Origin: Myxococcus xanthus
Lineage (GTDB): Bacteria > Myxococcota > Myxococcia > Myxococcales > Myxococcaceae
NCBI RefSeq assembly: GCF_006402735.1
Contig: NZ_CP017174.1
Location: 5,335,001 to 5,399,000, forward strand
Reading direction: 5' to 3'
Length of the DNA stretch: 64,000 nucleotides
A model generated the notes under the pieces. The model was given only the letters and a program-made list of their open reading frames with translations, was not told the origin of the DNA and searched no databases. Positions 38,352 through 46,484 of this stretch are shown here, piece by piece. Each line of letters starts with the position of its first letter. The first letter of the stretch is position 1. The position numbers were made by a program, and so were the translations under genes.

Positions 38352-39521
38352 TTGGCCTCGCACCGCCTCACGACCACCCCCCAGGACGAACCTTCCATCT
38401 TCACGTTCGAACGGCGGCACGTTCTCTTCTCGGTGGAGCACACGCGGTTCGAGTTCGTCCGCATGCTGGAGCGCCGGGCCAATGGCGAGGAGTTGCTCCT
38501 GGCCGACCGCTACCAGCGGCACGGGCTCGCCGGCCCCGTCGTCATCAAGCGCGTGCGCAGCCCCGCGAGTTCCGCGCGCCGGCACCGGCTGGTGGAGGAA
38601 GTGCAACTGGCCTACCGCCTCCACCATCCCAACGTCGCCCAGGTGCACTACTTCAAGATTCACCGGGGCAAGCCGTACATCATCATGGAGCACGTGGACG
38701 GGCCGTCGCTGGAGACCGTGCTGGACCTCATGGCCATGCGGGGGAAGCCCGTGTCCCTGGCCTTCGCGCTCCACGTCGCCGCGGAGCTGGCGGACGCCCT
38801 GCACCATGCCCACTCGCTCAAGGACGCGCAGGGCCGGCTCCTGGGACTGATTCATCGCGACGTCAGTCCCCGCAACGTGCGGGTAGCGCGTACGGGCGAG
38901 GTGAAGCTGACGCACTTTGGCGTGGCCTATTCACACCTGGTCGGCCGGGAAGAGACGGCGGAGGCGCTGCTCAAGGGCGACGTGGCCTATGCGTCCCCCG
39001 AATACCTCGCGGGCAAGACGCTGACCGCCGCCTCGGACCTCTTCTCGCTGGGGCTGGTGCTGTTGGAGCTGGCCACGGGACGGCACCTGTTCGCGGCCGC
39101 GGCGGATGCGCTGGAGCCACCGCGTGCGAAGTCGCGTGAGCTGCGCTTGGAGGAGCCCCCTTCCCTGCCGCTCACACAGATGCTGATGCTGCTGGAGGAG
39201 CATGGTCCCCAGGACGTGGAGCGAGCCGCCGCGAGCCTGCCGCCCGAGGTGCGCGCCGTCCTTCACGGGATGCTGCACAAGGACGCGACGAAGCGTTTCG
39301 GCTCGGCGGGAGCGCTGTGCGAGGCACTTCGGGAATGCCTCGTCCAGGAAGTCCGTCGCACCGGCCGCCCTTTCGGCAGGGCCGACATGGCCGCGGAGCT
39401 GACACGGCTCATCAGCGACGCCAGCGCGGTACGCGACGAGGTCGAACTGCTCGACGAGAGTCTCTTCCCATCGGGCCTCGAGGCCCATGAGCTGTCGGGG
39501 CGGGGCCCCAAGGACGCTTGA
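38352..39521 (+). CDS. Ser/Thr kinase-like protein, probable pseudokinase (DFG to HFG)
   Basis: The 389-residue protein has a eukaryotic-type kinase fold at about 30-330, but not all catalytic residues are intact. Lys66 (VVIKRV), Glu82-83 and the catalytic loop HRDVSPRN (168-175) are present. The Mg-binding DFG Asp is replaced by His in LTHFGVA (187-192), and the usual glycine-rich loop is not recognisable. It is probably catalytically weak or dead, acting as a scaffold, though some kinases with altered DFG keep activity. The C-terminal extension (about 330-389) has no domain I know. The TTG start has AAGGAG six bases upstream. No membrane span is seen, and it is convergent with an XRE regulator. 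Confidence 0.9.
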   Translation: MASHRLTTTPQDEPSIFTFERRHVLFSVEHTRFEFVRMLERRANGEELLLADRYQRHGLAGPVVIKRVRSPASSARRHRLVEEVQLAYRLHHPNVAQVHYFKIHRGKPYIIMEHVDGPSLETVLDLMAMRGKPVSLAFALHVAAELADALHHAHSLKDAQGRLLGLIHRDVSPRNVRVARTGEVKLTHFGVAYSHLVGREETAEALLKGDVAYASPEYLAGKTLTAASDLFSLGLVLLELATGRHLFAAAADALEPPRAKSRELRLEEPPSLPLTQMLMLLEEHGPQDVERAAASLPPEVRAVLHGMLHKDATKRFGSAGALCEALRECLVQEVRRTGRPFGRADMAAELTRLISDASAVRDEVELLDESLFPSGLEAHELSGRGPKDA

Positions 39522-39536
39522 AGCCGGGCCCTGGTG

Positions 39537-39875
39537 CTAACGGGACAAGGCGCTCGCCATCACGACGAGCGCCTTGAGCTTCTCGTCGTCCAGCGTCTCC
39601 GAGAGCGTCATCAGCCGCCGTTGCAGCGAGGACTGCTTCTTCGCGCCCGCGCGGCCCTCTCGGGCGAGGCCCAGCAATTCATCCGTGGAGGTCCGCAGCA
39701 CCATGGCCACCTTCCGGAGCGTGGACACGCGCGGCAACATCTTCCCCCGCTCCATCCGGCTGTAGACCATGGCGTGCATGTCCAACAGCGCCGCCACTTC
39801 CACCTGCGTCAGCCCCAGCCGCGCTCGCGCCTCGCGCACGGCCTTTCCAAACGTCGCTCCCAGTTCTTCGTCCAT
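39537..39875 (-). CDS. XRE-family transcriptional regulator
   Basis: The 112-residue protein carries a Cro/C1-type helix-turn-helix at about residues 9-66: GKAVREARARLGLTQVEVAA then LDMHAMVYSRMERGKMLPRV and TLRKVAMVLRTSTDELLG. The remaining 45 residues are a polar, helical tail that may dimerise. Small single-domain regulators of this kind often control a neighbouring gene. Here the neighbours are a pseudokinase-like gene (convergent) and a kinase gene that begins 199 bp away in the opposite direction. The shared upstream region is where it would act. No toxin partner is visible. Confidence 0.9.
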   Translation of the reverse strand: MDEELGATFGKAVREARARLGLTQVEVAALLDMHAMVYSRMERGKMLPRVSTLRKVAMVLRTSTDELLGLAREGRAGAKKQSSLQRRLMTLSETLDDEKLKALVVMASALSR

Positions 39876-40074
39876 GGCTCGTCCGGAAGCCTAGCCCAAA
39901 CCCCGGGGGCCGCCGAGTGGATGGCACGGCCCTAAACCCTTCAGGACCATGTCAGGCCAAGCACTTTCATCTTCCCTGGCAGTAGCGAGAACGGCATCCT
40001 CCCGGCGAGGTCCTGCTGGCGTCTGGTGACACTTCAGGTGGGGCCCGCCGGGTGGGAAGCTTCTGGGAGACGGC

Positions 40075-41916
40075 ATGGCGGAAGCGCAGAGGCGAGAAGA
40101 TTCGCCGGGGACACGCATCGCGGGCTTCACCCTGGGCAAGCGGCTGGGCAGCGGCGCGTGCGGCGACGTGTACCTCGCGATGCGCGACGGCGAGGAGGTC
40201 GCGCTCAAGCTCCAGTACCTCCACCGGATGGCGGGGTGGCCGGAGCGCGAGTGCGCCATCCTCCTGCGCCTGCGCCACCCCAACGTGGTGGCCTTTCGCG
40301 CCTGCGGCAAGTTCCCAGGCGTGGAGCCCCGGTTGTTCTACCTGGCGATGGAGTGCGTGCGAGGACGGACCCTGCACCAGTGGGTGGAAGAGGAGAACCC
40401 CAGCGCTCGACAGGTGGCACGGCTGCTGCGCGGCATGGCCCTGGGGTTGGAGGCCACGCACGCGGCGGGGGTCGTGCACCGCGACCTCAAGGAATCCAAC
40501 GTCATGGTGCGGGAGCCGGACGGTGAGCCCGTCCTGGTGGACTTCGGCGTGGGCGACTTCGCCGGAGCCCCCCGCCTCACCCAGGGCGTCCTGCCGCCGG
40601 GCACCATGCGCTATCGCAGCCCGGAGGCGCTGGCGTTTCGCAGGGCCAGCAGCGCGGCCACGGACCCCCGATACCGGTGCGGGCCAGCGGATGACGTCTA
40701 CGCGCTCGGCGTCGTCTTCTACTGGATGCTCACCGGCCGCCCTCCCTTCCTGGAGGTGGTGACCCCCACGGAAATCGAGGCCGTCATTTCCGAGGCGCCT
40801 TGCGCTCCCCACACGGTGAATCCGCGCGTGCCACCGGCGCTGAGCGAACTGTGTCTGCGGCTGCTGGCCAAGGCCCCCGAAGCCCGAGGGAGCGCGGAGG
40901 CACTGAGCGCGGACGTCGAGCGGGCACTCGCAGCCGCCGACGCGGCATGGGACGCGCCTTTGTGCGACTGGCGGCAGGATGCGGAAACACCCGGCCCCGA
41001 CTCCGGGTCCGAGGACGACAATGACGCCGCGCTGGCGATGTGGGTCGAGGCAGGTGACGCTCGCAGGGACTCGCCCAGGCGCGGGCCCCTGCCCCACAAG
41101 CCGCCGCTGGAAATACGTGCCCCCGAAGCCGCGGCGCCACGAACGCCTGCGCGGGGACGTGTGGCTCGCTGGGCCGTGGTGCTCGCGGGGCTGGCGTGCG
41201 CGGTGGGTGCGTGGCTCTGGGTGGCGACACCCACGCCGGGTGCCGTGGGCAATCCCATCCGGGAAGTGGCTTTGCCCGGTGGCCCGCCGGAAAGTGAGCA
41301 GGCCGCGACCCTGCCCAGTCCCGGGCCCACCCTCGCGGCCGTCACCGCCGAGGTGGCGCACCCGAAGAAGGAAGAGCTCCCCGTGAAGCAGATGCCCGAC
41401 AGCGTGACGACTCCCCAGCAGCCCGCCTCCAGCGCGCGGGCCCTCAAGGCAGCGGCCCGGACGATGGTGGCTGTCGCCGCCTGCTCGGGCCTGGGCTGCC
41501 CCAGCGGCCCGCAGGTGCGGCCGGCGCCTCCCGGCGAACCTTGTCCCCCCGGCGCGGTGGAAGCCATGAAGCGGGCCGGTATTCGCATCGGCGACGCCAC
41601 CAGCCTCGCCTTCGTCGACGACAAGGACTTCGGAGAGCCCGTCCTCGTCCGGGAGGGCCGCGTCCAGGTCGAACTCGGAACAAACTTTGGCCCCCTGACC
41701 TCGGGAAAAGCCGTGGGCGAACTCATCTTCGCGGACCGCGTCTATGGCCGCTTCACGCAGGCCTACACCCGTGGAGGTGACTTCATCCCCGTGTGCCTGG
41801 AGATGGTCGAACAGTACGGAGTACGCGGCATCCGGCGGAAGGGCGGCGACCCGAGCCCGGGCACTGCCACGGTCAGCAACACCGCCGTGCTCTACGCCGT
41901 GAATCGCTTCGAATAG
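40075..41916 (+). CDS. Membrane Ser/Thr protein kinase
   Basis: This 613-residue protein is an apparently active transmembrane kinase. The kinase domain (about 15-285) has the glycine loop GSGACGDV (25-32), Lys45 in VALKLQ, HRDLKESN at 135-142 and DFG at 156-158. A single membrane span lies at about 364-384 (VARWAVVLAGLACAVGAWLW). The outside part includes a Cys-containing segment (AACSGLGCPSG) and a compact C-terminal domain (RAGIRIGDATSLAF through VCLEMVEQYGVRGIRR). Kinase inside, sensor-like domain outside is the expected topology. It is followed 47 bp later by a DUF2381-type gene, a pairing seen repeatedly in Myxococcus. The signal and substrates are unknown. Confidence 0.93.
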   Translation: MAEAQRREDSPGTRIAGFTLGKRLGSGACGDVYLAMRDGEEVALKLQYLHRMAGWPERECAILLRLRHPNVVAFRACGKFPGVEPRLFYLAMECVRGRTLHQWVEEENPSARQVARLLRGMALGLEATHAAGVVHRDLKESNVMVREPDGEPVLVDFGVGDFAGAPRLTQGVLPPGTMRYRSPEALAFRRASSAATDPRYRCGPADDVYALGVVFYWMLTGRPPFLEVVTPTEIEAVISEAPCAPHTVNPRVPPALSELCLRLLAKAPEARGSAEALSADVERALAAADAAWDAPLCDWRQDAETPGPDSGSEDDNDAALAMWVEAGDARRDSPRRGPLPHKPPLEIRAPEAAAPRTPARGRVARWAVVLAGLACAVGAWLWVATPTPGAVGNPIREVALPGGPPESEQAATLPSPGPTLAAVTAEVAHPKKEELPVKQMPDSVTTPQQPASSARALKAAARTMVAVAACSGLGCPSGPQVRPAPPGEPCPPGAVEAMKRAGIRIGDATSLAFVDDKDFGEPVLVREGRVQVELGTNFGPLTSGKAVGELIFADRVYGRFTQAYTRGGDFIPVCLEMVEQYGVRGIRRKGGDPSPGTATVSNTAVLYAVNRFE

Positions 41917-41963
41917 TGACCTCCGCCACCGGCTTGTTCCGCCAGCCAGGGAAGTGATTGTCC

Positions 41964-42866
41964 GTGCCCACGCCACTGCCCATCCCTCTTGCTCTCGCTT
42001 TCCTGCTGGCGGCGGCGCCCGCGCGCGCCCAGCCCGCCTCCTGCCGGGAGCCGACGGAACGCCCCGTAGAGCTGGACACGGAGCGGTGCGGCCGGCCACC
42101 CGAAATCCGGGTCGGCGAGGGCGTCGCCACGGTGCTGCGCTTCGACACGCCCCTGGTGCGCACGGAGGCGTCCGGACCGGGACGCTACCGGCAGGTGGTG
42201 GACGGCGAACTCCTCATCCTGGTGCCCGAGGAGCCGGTGGCCGACGAGTCCCGAACCACGCTGACCGTCTACTTCGCGGACGACGCGGTCCCCACCCAGG
42301 CCACGCTCCAACTCGTCGTGGCGACGCCCGCGCGGGCGGAGCGGCAGGTGGAGCTCTTCCGGCGAGCGCGCACGGCCGCCTCGCTCCAGCGGGAGCTGCG
42401 GGAGACCCAGCGAACGCTTCAAGAGCTGCGTGAGGAGAATGCGCGGCTGAAGGCAGCGCAGGCGCGTCCTGACGGATTGATGGGACTGTGGGTGAGTGGA
42501 GACATGGGCCGCACTGGCATCGCCGCAAGAGAGTTTCTGGACGTCCGGAAGCACGCGAGGAACAGCCTGGTGCTCCGGTCCGCGCTGACCTTCCGGGCCA
42601 GGAGCATGCTGGTGGTGGTGGGCCTGAAGAACCCGCTGGGCGCGAAGCCCTGGCAGGCCACCGGCGCGGCACTTGTGGGGCCGGATGGCGCGGAGTTGAA
42701 AGTCGCGCGAGTGTGGGCACCCGCCATCCTCAACCCCGGCGACGAAATGGACGTCCTGGTGAAGACCGAACCCGTGGAAGGCGCGCCCCGAGGCCCCTTC
42801 ACCCTGACGCTGTGGGCGGAGGACGGCAAGCGCCCCATCATCCTCGGCAACATCGAGTTCCCGTGA
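41964..42866 (+). CDS. DUF2381-type secreted protein
   Basis: This protein of about 300 residues begins with a signal peptide (PLPIPLALAFLLAAAPARAQ). It matches the DUF2381 group of Myxococcus proteins: a first beta domain with RPVELDTERCGRPPEIRVGE and VVDGELLILVPEEPVADESR. A helical coiled stretch follows at about 130-170 (LQRELRETQRTLQELREENA). The C-terminal domain has VVVGLKNPLGAKPWQATGA. GTG at 41964 is chosen because AGGGAAG lies nine bases upstream. It follows the membrane kinase by 47 bp and could form its partner in the envelope. The family function is unknown to me. Confidence 0.87.
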   Translation: MPTPLPIPLALAFLLAAAPARAQPASCREPTERPVELDTERCGRPPEIRVGEGVATVLRFDTPLVRTEASGPGRYRQVVDGELLILVPEEPVADESRTTLTVYFADDAVPTQATLQLVVATPARAERQVELFRRARTAASLQRELRETQRTLQELREENARLKAAQARPDGLMGLWVSGDMGRTGIAAREFLDVRKHARNSLVLRSALTFRARSMLVVVGLKNPLGAKPWQATGAALVGPDGAELKVARVWAPAILNPGDEMDVLVKTEPVEGAPRGPFTLTLWAEDGKRPIILGNIEFP

Positions 42867-43000
42867 GCTGACGGGGCGGCCAGGTGTTGCCGCGCACGTT
42901 TGTTGATGGCCTGGAGCGCCTCCACGGAGAGGTGAAGCGCCGCATCCGCTCCGTGGGTCGAGATGCAACCGAGCGCCGTAATTAGCCCTCAAGTCTTCGC

Positions 43001-43579
43001 TCACCTGAATCCGGAAGAATCCCCCCACTCTGCCAAGAGGATGAAGCGCAGTCCTTCGGGGGGAGGCGACAGGGACAACACCTTCACCACCACGGTGCGA
43101 TGGAATAGGTGGACCACGGACTCCGCGAGGCGGAAGGCCAAGCGCTCTTCGAGAGGAACCTCTCCAAGCACCGCCTCGTCGAGCACCAGTTTGTCAAGGC
43201 TCAGGAGGAAGTGGCCGTCCGCGTCTTCCTCGAAGACTGAATTGCCCCGGTCCATGCATGCAAGCCGCCGCCACATGTGGACAAGCCAGTATCGCAATAC
43301 GGATTCCCCTACCTGAACGTCCGCGGGAACCAGTTGAACACCATGAAGACGCTCCCGCGCGAGCGCGTCCTTGACTCGGCCGGACACCACGGGCGAGGGC
43401 AAACTGTGGTAGTCGGCCATGACGAGCTTTGGTGGCACCGGCTCGCTCAGCTTCAACTTCACAGGCGCAACTACCTGCACGGGCTTCCCTTTCCGAAATG
43501 CGGAGGCCGACTGGTCCCACGCCAGCAGAGGGTGTTGCTGGGAGCGGGCGCGAATGAGGACAAAGTAGTCGTCTTGCAT
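43001..43579 (-). CDS. Imm11-type immunity protein
   Basis: The 192-residue protein matches the Imm11/DUF1629 immunity family. A strand-rich N-terminus (DYFVLIRARSQQHPLLAWDQ, then VQVVAPVKLKLSEP) leads to the family-typical LPSPVVSGRVKDALARERLH and VQLVPADVQ. A YWLVH core and a VVKVLSLSPPPEGLRF end follow. Immunity proteins of this group neutralise a secreted nuclease effector encoded next door. It starts three bases after the stop of the AHH-type toxin gene upstream, so the two form a toxin-immunity pair. The toxin is frameshifted while this gene is intact. It contains no signal peptide and should be cytoplasmic. Confidence 0.78.
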   Translation of the reverse strand: MQDDYFVLIRARSQQHPLLAWDQSASAFRKGKPVQVVAPVKLKLSEPVPPKLVMADYHSLPSPVVSGRVKDALARERLHGVQLVPADVQVGESVLRYWLVHMWRRLACMDRGNSVFEEDADGHFLLSLDKLVLDEAVLGEVPLEERLAFRLAESVVHLFHRTVVVKVLSLSPPPEGLRFILLAEWGDSSGFR

Positions 43580-43582
43580 GGC

Positions 43583-44312
43583 CTACTCCCCCACCTGAAG
43601 CGCACGCCGCTGTAGCGGTTCCCTGGTGTCGCTGTGACTGCGCCCGACGGGGCATGCACGGCGCGGCTTGTCCTGGATGCTCGTGGCGCCGGCACAACCT
43701 CTCCCCCCAGGCAGGTAGTCCAGCCCATCGGTGGTGAGCGTCCACTTCCCGCTGGCCAGCTTCGTGAGAATCTGGCGACTGATCCGGTCCAAGGACTGCG
43801 TCAGCGCCGCAGGCTTTTGGCAGTAGTCGCCCCGCTCCACGGCATCAGCGACAGCTTCCAGCGCTCCCTTCACCGCATCTGGGTACGCCATGTCCATGTC
43901 GAAAGCCCACCCTCCTGAATGAGGACCGATGTGGACAGGGACGTGGAGTTCGCATGCCACGGCCATGACCATGGGCAGCATGACGCCATTCTCCCGCCGG
44001 TTGATGTCGTAGCCGAACTCCCGACAGAACCGGGCCCAGTTCTCGTCATCCGCCATGGCCTCCGAGCAGATGAGGTGGTGGGCGGCGATGGACCAGCGCC
44101 CCGTGTACCAGGGGGTGCTCGCTGGACTCCCGGCCCGCGAGGATGTTCTCCCGCAACTCCGTTGAGTTCCCCACGTGCCAGCCCCACGCGGCGGCGAACT
44201 TGTGCCACGCCTTCCCGCAGTACTCACACGGTGGGCGCGGAGGCGGCTTCGGCCCCTCGCCCGGCTTCGTTTTCAGAAATCGGACTCGGGCACCACGGAT
44301 GATGACGGGCAT
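43583..44312 (-). pseudogene. Frameshifted AHH-type nuclease toxin
   Basis: Two frames together make one AHH-family (His-Asn-His-like) nuclease. The N-terminal frame reads MPVIIRGARV, then CEYCGKAWHKFAAAWGWHVG and NILAGRESS. The C-terminal frame continues STPWYTGRWSIAAHHLICSE, with the AHH catalytic motif, then FGYDINRRENGVMLP. Near 44121 one extra base (or one missing) separates them, so the full protein cannot be made from this sequence. The Cys pair and the HH are retained on the two sides. An Imm11-type gene lies three bases downstream. Whether this is true decay, phase variation or a sequencing error cannot be told from the sequence. The lack of an export signal fits a contact-delivered effector. 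Confidence 0.75.
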
Positions 44313-44496
44313 GCCTGGAAGCACACACCCGCCACGCCGACTAATGAATGGCACGCGGGCGCAGGCGAACACGCACTTTCCTACAGGAGTCCTGAGCCAC
44401 ACCAAGCGCCTACCAGCAAGCAGGCTGCCCTACACACGATTCGGGCCTGGACCCTTCCGCGTCGGCTGCGTAGGCAATGGGCTCACGGTCAGTGAC

Positions 44497-45093
44497 TCAC
44501 TCCGGATAAGAGCTCTTCGCCGCTTCCGTGCGAGCGCGCTCCGCGGCCTTGCGCTCCTGCCACATGCGCTCACTCTCCGCGTTGCGCTGGATGGAGCGAG
44601 CAAGCGCCTCGGGATACTTCTCCACGATGAGGGGCGCGAGCCGTTCGAGCGACTGCTTGAGGTCGGGGAACGCGGTCTGATCCTTGTCGACCAGGATCTT
44701 CCAGGGCGCGGAGACGGAGCTTCGCGTCATGTCAAAGGCGACTTGAGACGACTGAAGCTCCTCCGGAACGCTGATGGAGACATAGGAAACCGACGCCCCA
44801 CTGCACGGCGTGACGGAGGCGGACTTCCGGGAGCCCGTCGAGCGGTGCGGCAGCGCGCCTGACCGCACTCCGTACTCAATGTGGCATGCATTCAGGGGCA
44901 GCAACTGCGCCTGGACCGCGGCGAGTTCCTGAAGGCCGCTGACGTCGGTATTCAAGCCGCCCCGGCCAAACCCGCCCCCCACGACCAGAAAGGCCCCGCC
45001 GCCCATGAGGCCAACCATCATCACCACCGCGACGATGATGATGATGGCGGAGTTGCCGGACTTCCGCGCCGACTGCGTAGACGATGGATTCAT
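44497..45093 (-). CDS. Membrane-anchored protein of unknown function, paralogue A
   Basis: This 198-residue protein has a membrane anchor at about residues 16-40 (AIIIIVAVVMMVGLMGGGAF), then GLQELAAVQAQLLPLNACHI, a compact middle domain (SVTPCSGASVSYVSISVPEE) and a conserved block SSVSAPWKILVDKDQTAFPD followed by a charged helical tail ending KSSYPE. The Cys pair in NACHIEYG and VTPCSG may form a disulfide outside. It is a close paralogue of the upstream gene, sharing the block VSAPWKILVDKDQTAFP word for word. I do not recognise the family. It lies in the decaying accessory patch. Confidence 0.75.
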   Translation of the reverse strand: MNPSSTQSARKSGNSAIIIIVAVVMMVGLMGGGAFLVVGGGFGRGGLNTDVSGLQELAAVQAQLLPLNACHIEYGVRSGALPHRSTGSRKSASVTPCSGASVSYVSISVPEELQSSQVAFDMTRSSVSAPWKILVDKDQTAFPDLKQSLERLAPLIVEKYPEALARSIQRNAESERMWQERKAAERARTEAAKSSYPE

Positions 45094-45168
45094 TGAGGCA
45101 CGAGCCTAAGTGGAGCGAGCGCACACTGAAAATCCGTCAACAGGCGGCACGCCAAAAAGGCGAGACAT

Positions 45169-45759
45169 TCACTCCGGATAAGAATTCTTCGCTTCTTCTT
45201 TGAGAGCGCGTTCAGCGTCCTTCCGCTCCTGTCTCTCGCGTGCCAGTCGCACCTTCAAGTCGGCGTCTTCCTGGCGCTCGATGGGGTACTGCGTGAGCAA
45301 GAAGGGGGCGAGTTGTTCGAGCGACTGCTTGAGCGCGGGGAACGCGGTCTGATCCTTGTCGACCAGGATTTTCCAGGGCGCGGAGACGGAGCTTCGCCTC
45401 ATGTCGAAGGCGACGTCGCGCACCTGCCGCTCCGATGGCACACGGACGGAGATACGATAGGAGGACGGAGTCCCGCAGGGCGTGACGTAGGCATATTCCT
45501 GGGAGCCAATCCAACGCCTCCCGCCCGATCCTCTTCGACTCCCGTACTCGACCTCGCATGCATCCAGGGGCAGCAACTGCGCCTGGACGGCGGCAAGCTC
45601 CGGAAGGCGCCCCACGTTCGTGGTCCGAATCCAGCCCATGGGCCGGATGCCCAACGTCACCACCCCGGTGAGCGCGATGCCCAACGTCACAACGGAAAAG
45701 CCGATGATGTTCTTCTTGACCACGGACATCCGCGCGGGTGGCGTAGGCAATGTCTCCAT
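45169..45759 (-). CDS. Membrane-anchored protein of unknown function, paralogue B
   Basis: This 196-residue protein is the paralogue of the next gene downstream. A hydrophobic anchor (FSVVTLGIALTGVVTLG) at about 20-38 is followed by LPELAAVQAQLLPLDACEVE, a middle domain with a second Cys (YVTPCGTPSSYRISVRVPS), the block RSSVSAPWKILVDKDQTAFP and a charged helix (RLARERQERKDAERALKEEA) ending in KNSYPE. The anchors differ while the outer domains are alike, suggesting an older tandem duplication. It is followed by 75 bp and then paralogue A. The function is unknown. Tandem copies beside a toxin-immunity pair could be additional immunity proteins, which is speculation. Confidence 0.75.
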   Translation of the reverse strand: METLPTPPARMSVVKKNIIGFSVVTLGIALTGVVTLGIRPMGWIRTTNVGRLPELAAVQAQLLPLDACEVEYGSRRGSGGRRWIGSQEYAYVTPCGTPSSYRISVRVPSERQVRDVAFDMRRSSVSAPWKILVDKDQTAFPALKQSLEQLAPFLLTQYPIERQEDADLKVRLARERQERKDAERALKEEAKNSYPE

Positions 45760-45859
45760 TGCCGCCGCAACCTAGCCGAGCCCACACAACCTGGACAATC
45801 CGGCGACGGGCACCGCCCGGCGGGGTTCGCACCGGCGTCAGTCACGCCCAGCGGCCGTT

Positions 45860-46131
45860 CTACGGCTCGTCGTCCATGTCGTCGAGTTGGTCTTGTGCAA
45901 GCTCCCGGTAGTACGGCACGACTTCGACGGCCAACACGTCGCGCATCAGTTGCCGCGCGCTGTTGTAGTCCCCAGCCCGCTGGTGCTGCCACATCACGTG
46001 CAGCGCATCGGTGAGCCTGTTTGAGCCGTCCGTGATGCGGCGTCCAGTCTCACGCATCAGTGCCAAGGCCCCCTCCTCAACACGCGGCGGGAGAGTGCGC
46101 GGAACAAGTCCCAGTTAGGGCGGTTGGCCAT
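45860..46131 (-). pseudogene. DUSAM-type gene with internal deletion and frameshift
   Basis: The DUSAM-type family of Stigmatella and Myxococcus normally has two helical halves. Here the first part is a 24-codon reading starting at 46131 with NWDLFRALSRRVL, ending in a stop at 46057-46059. The second part, starting at the overlapping ATG at 46057, reads the familiar ETGRRITDGSNRLTDALHVM and LMRDVLAVEVVPYYRELAQD. The middle (about 40 residues in intact members) is missing and the frame has changed. The TGATG overlap could still allow the second half to be translated as a 65-residue protein. I call it a degraded gene. Family knowledge is from memory. Confidence 0.65.
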
Positions 46132-46134
46132 GGG

Positions 46135-46480
46135 TCAGGGCCTTTTCTTCCGCTTCGGGCCGCACATATCAAGGGGCCAATCCTGCTGCCCTTCACACAT
46201 GCGAAGGCAGTCGTAGCAGGGCCCGGCGAACAGCCCCTCTTTGCAGTCGCCGTAGTTCCGAATGCAGCGGCGCTTCCATCGCCTCCATGGCCATCTTGAC
46301 GCCCGCCATGTGAGAGGCGGCCTCGCCCGCTGTGAGGCCACACGCCTCGGGCACACCAGGGTTGCGCTGGAGGCAGCACGACACCGTGTCGGTACAGGAC
46401 GCCAGGGCATAGGCATCGCGGCGGTTGGCCGCACCGCCGCCCGACAGGACTCGGGCGGCGGCCGTTACGCGGCGTTCGGA
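46135..46480 (-). pseudogene. Broken 3' remnant of a Cys-rich gene
   Basis: On the minus strand, one frame reads CTDTVSCCLQRNPGVPEACG then LTAGEAASHMAGVKMAMEAM. A second frame continues RRCIRNYGDCKEGLFAGPCY, then DCLRMCEGQQDWPLDMCG and ends KRKKRP at 46135. The two frames seem to belong to one Cys-rich protein, since Cys-rich conserved-looking blocks switch frame near 46270. The 5' end is lost against the lysine-degradation genes. Similar Cys blocks occur, to my memory, at the ends of some large Myxococcus proteins. I treat it as a decayed gene. Origin as a toxin C-terminus is a guess. Confidence 0.5.
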
Positions 46481-46484
46481 GGTG

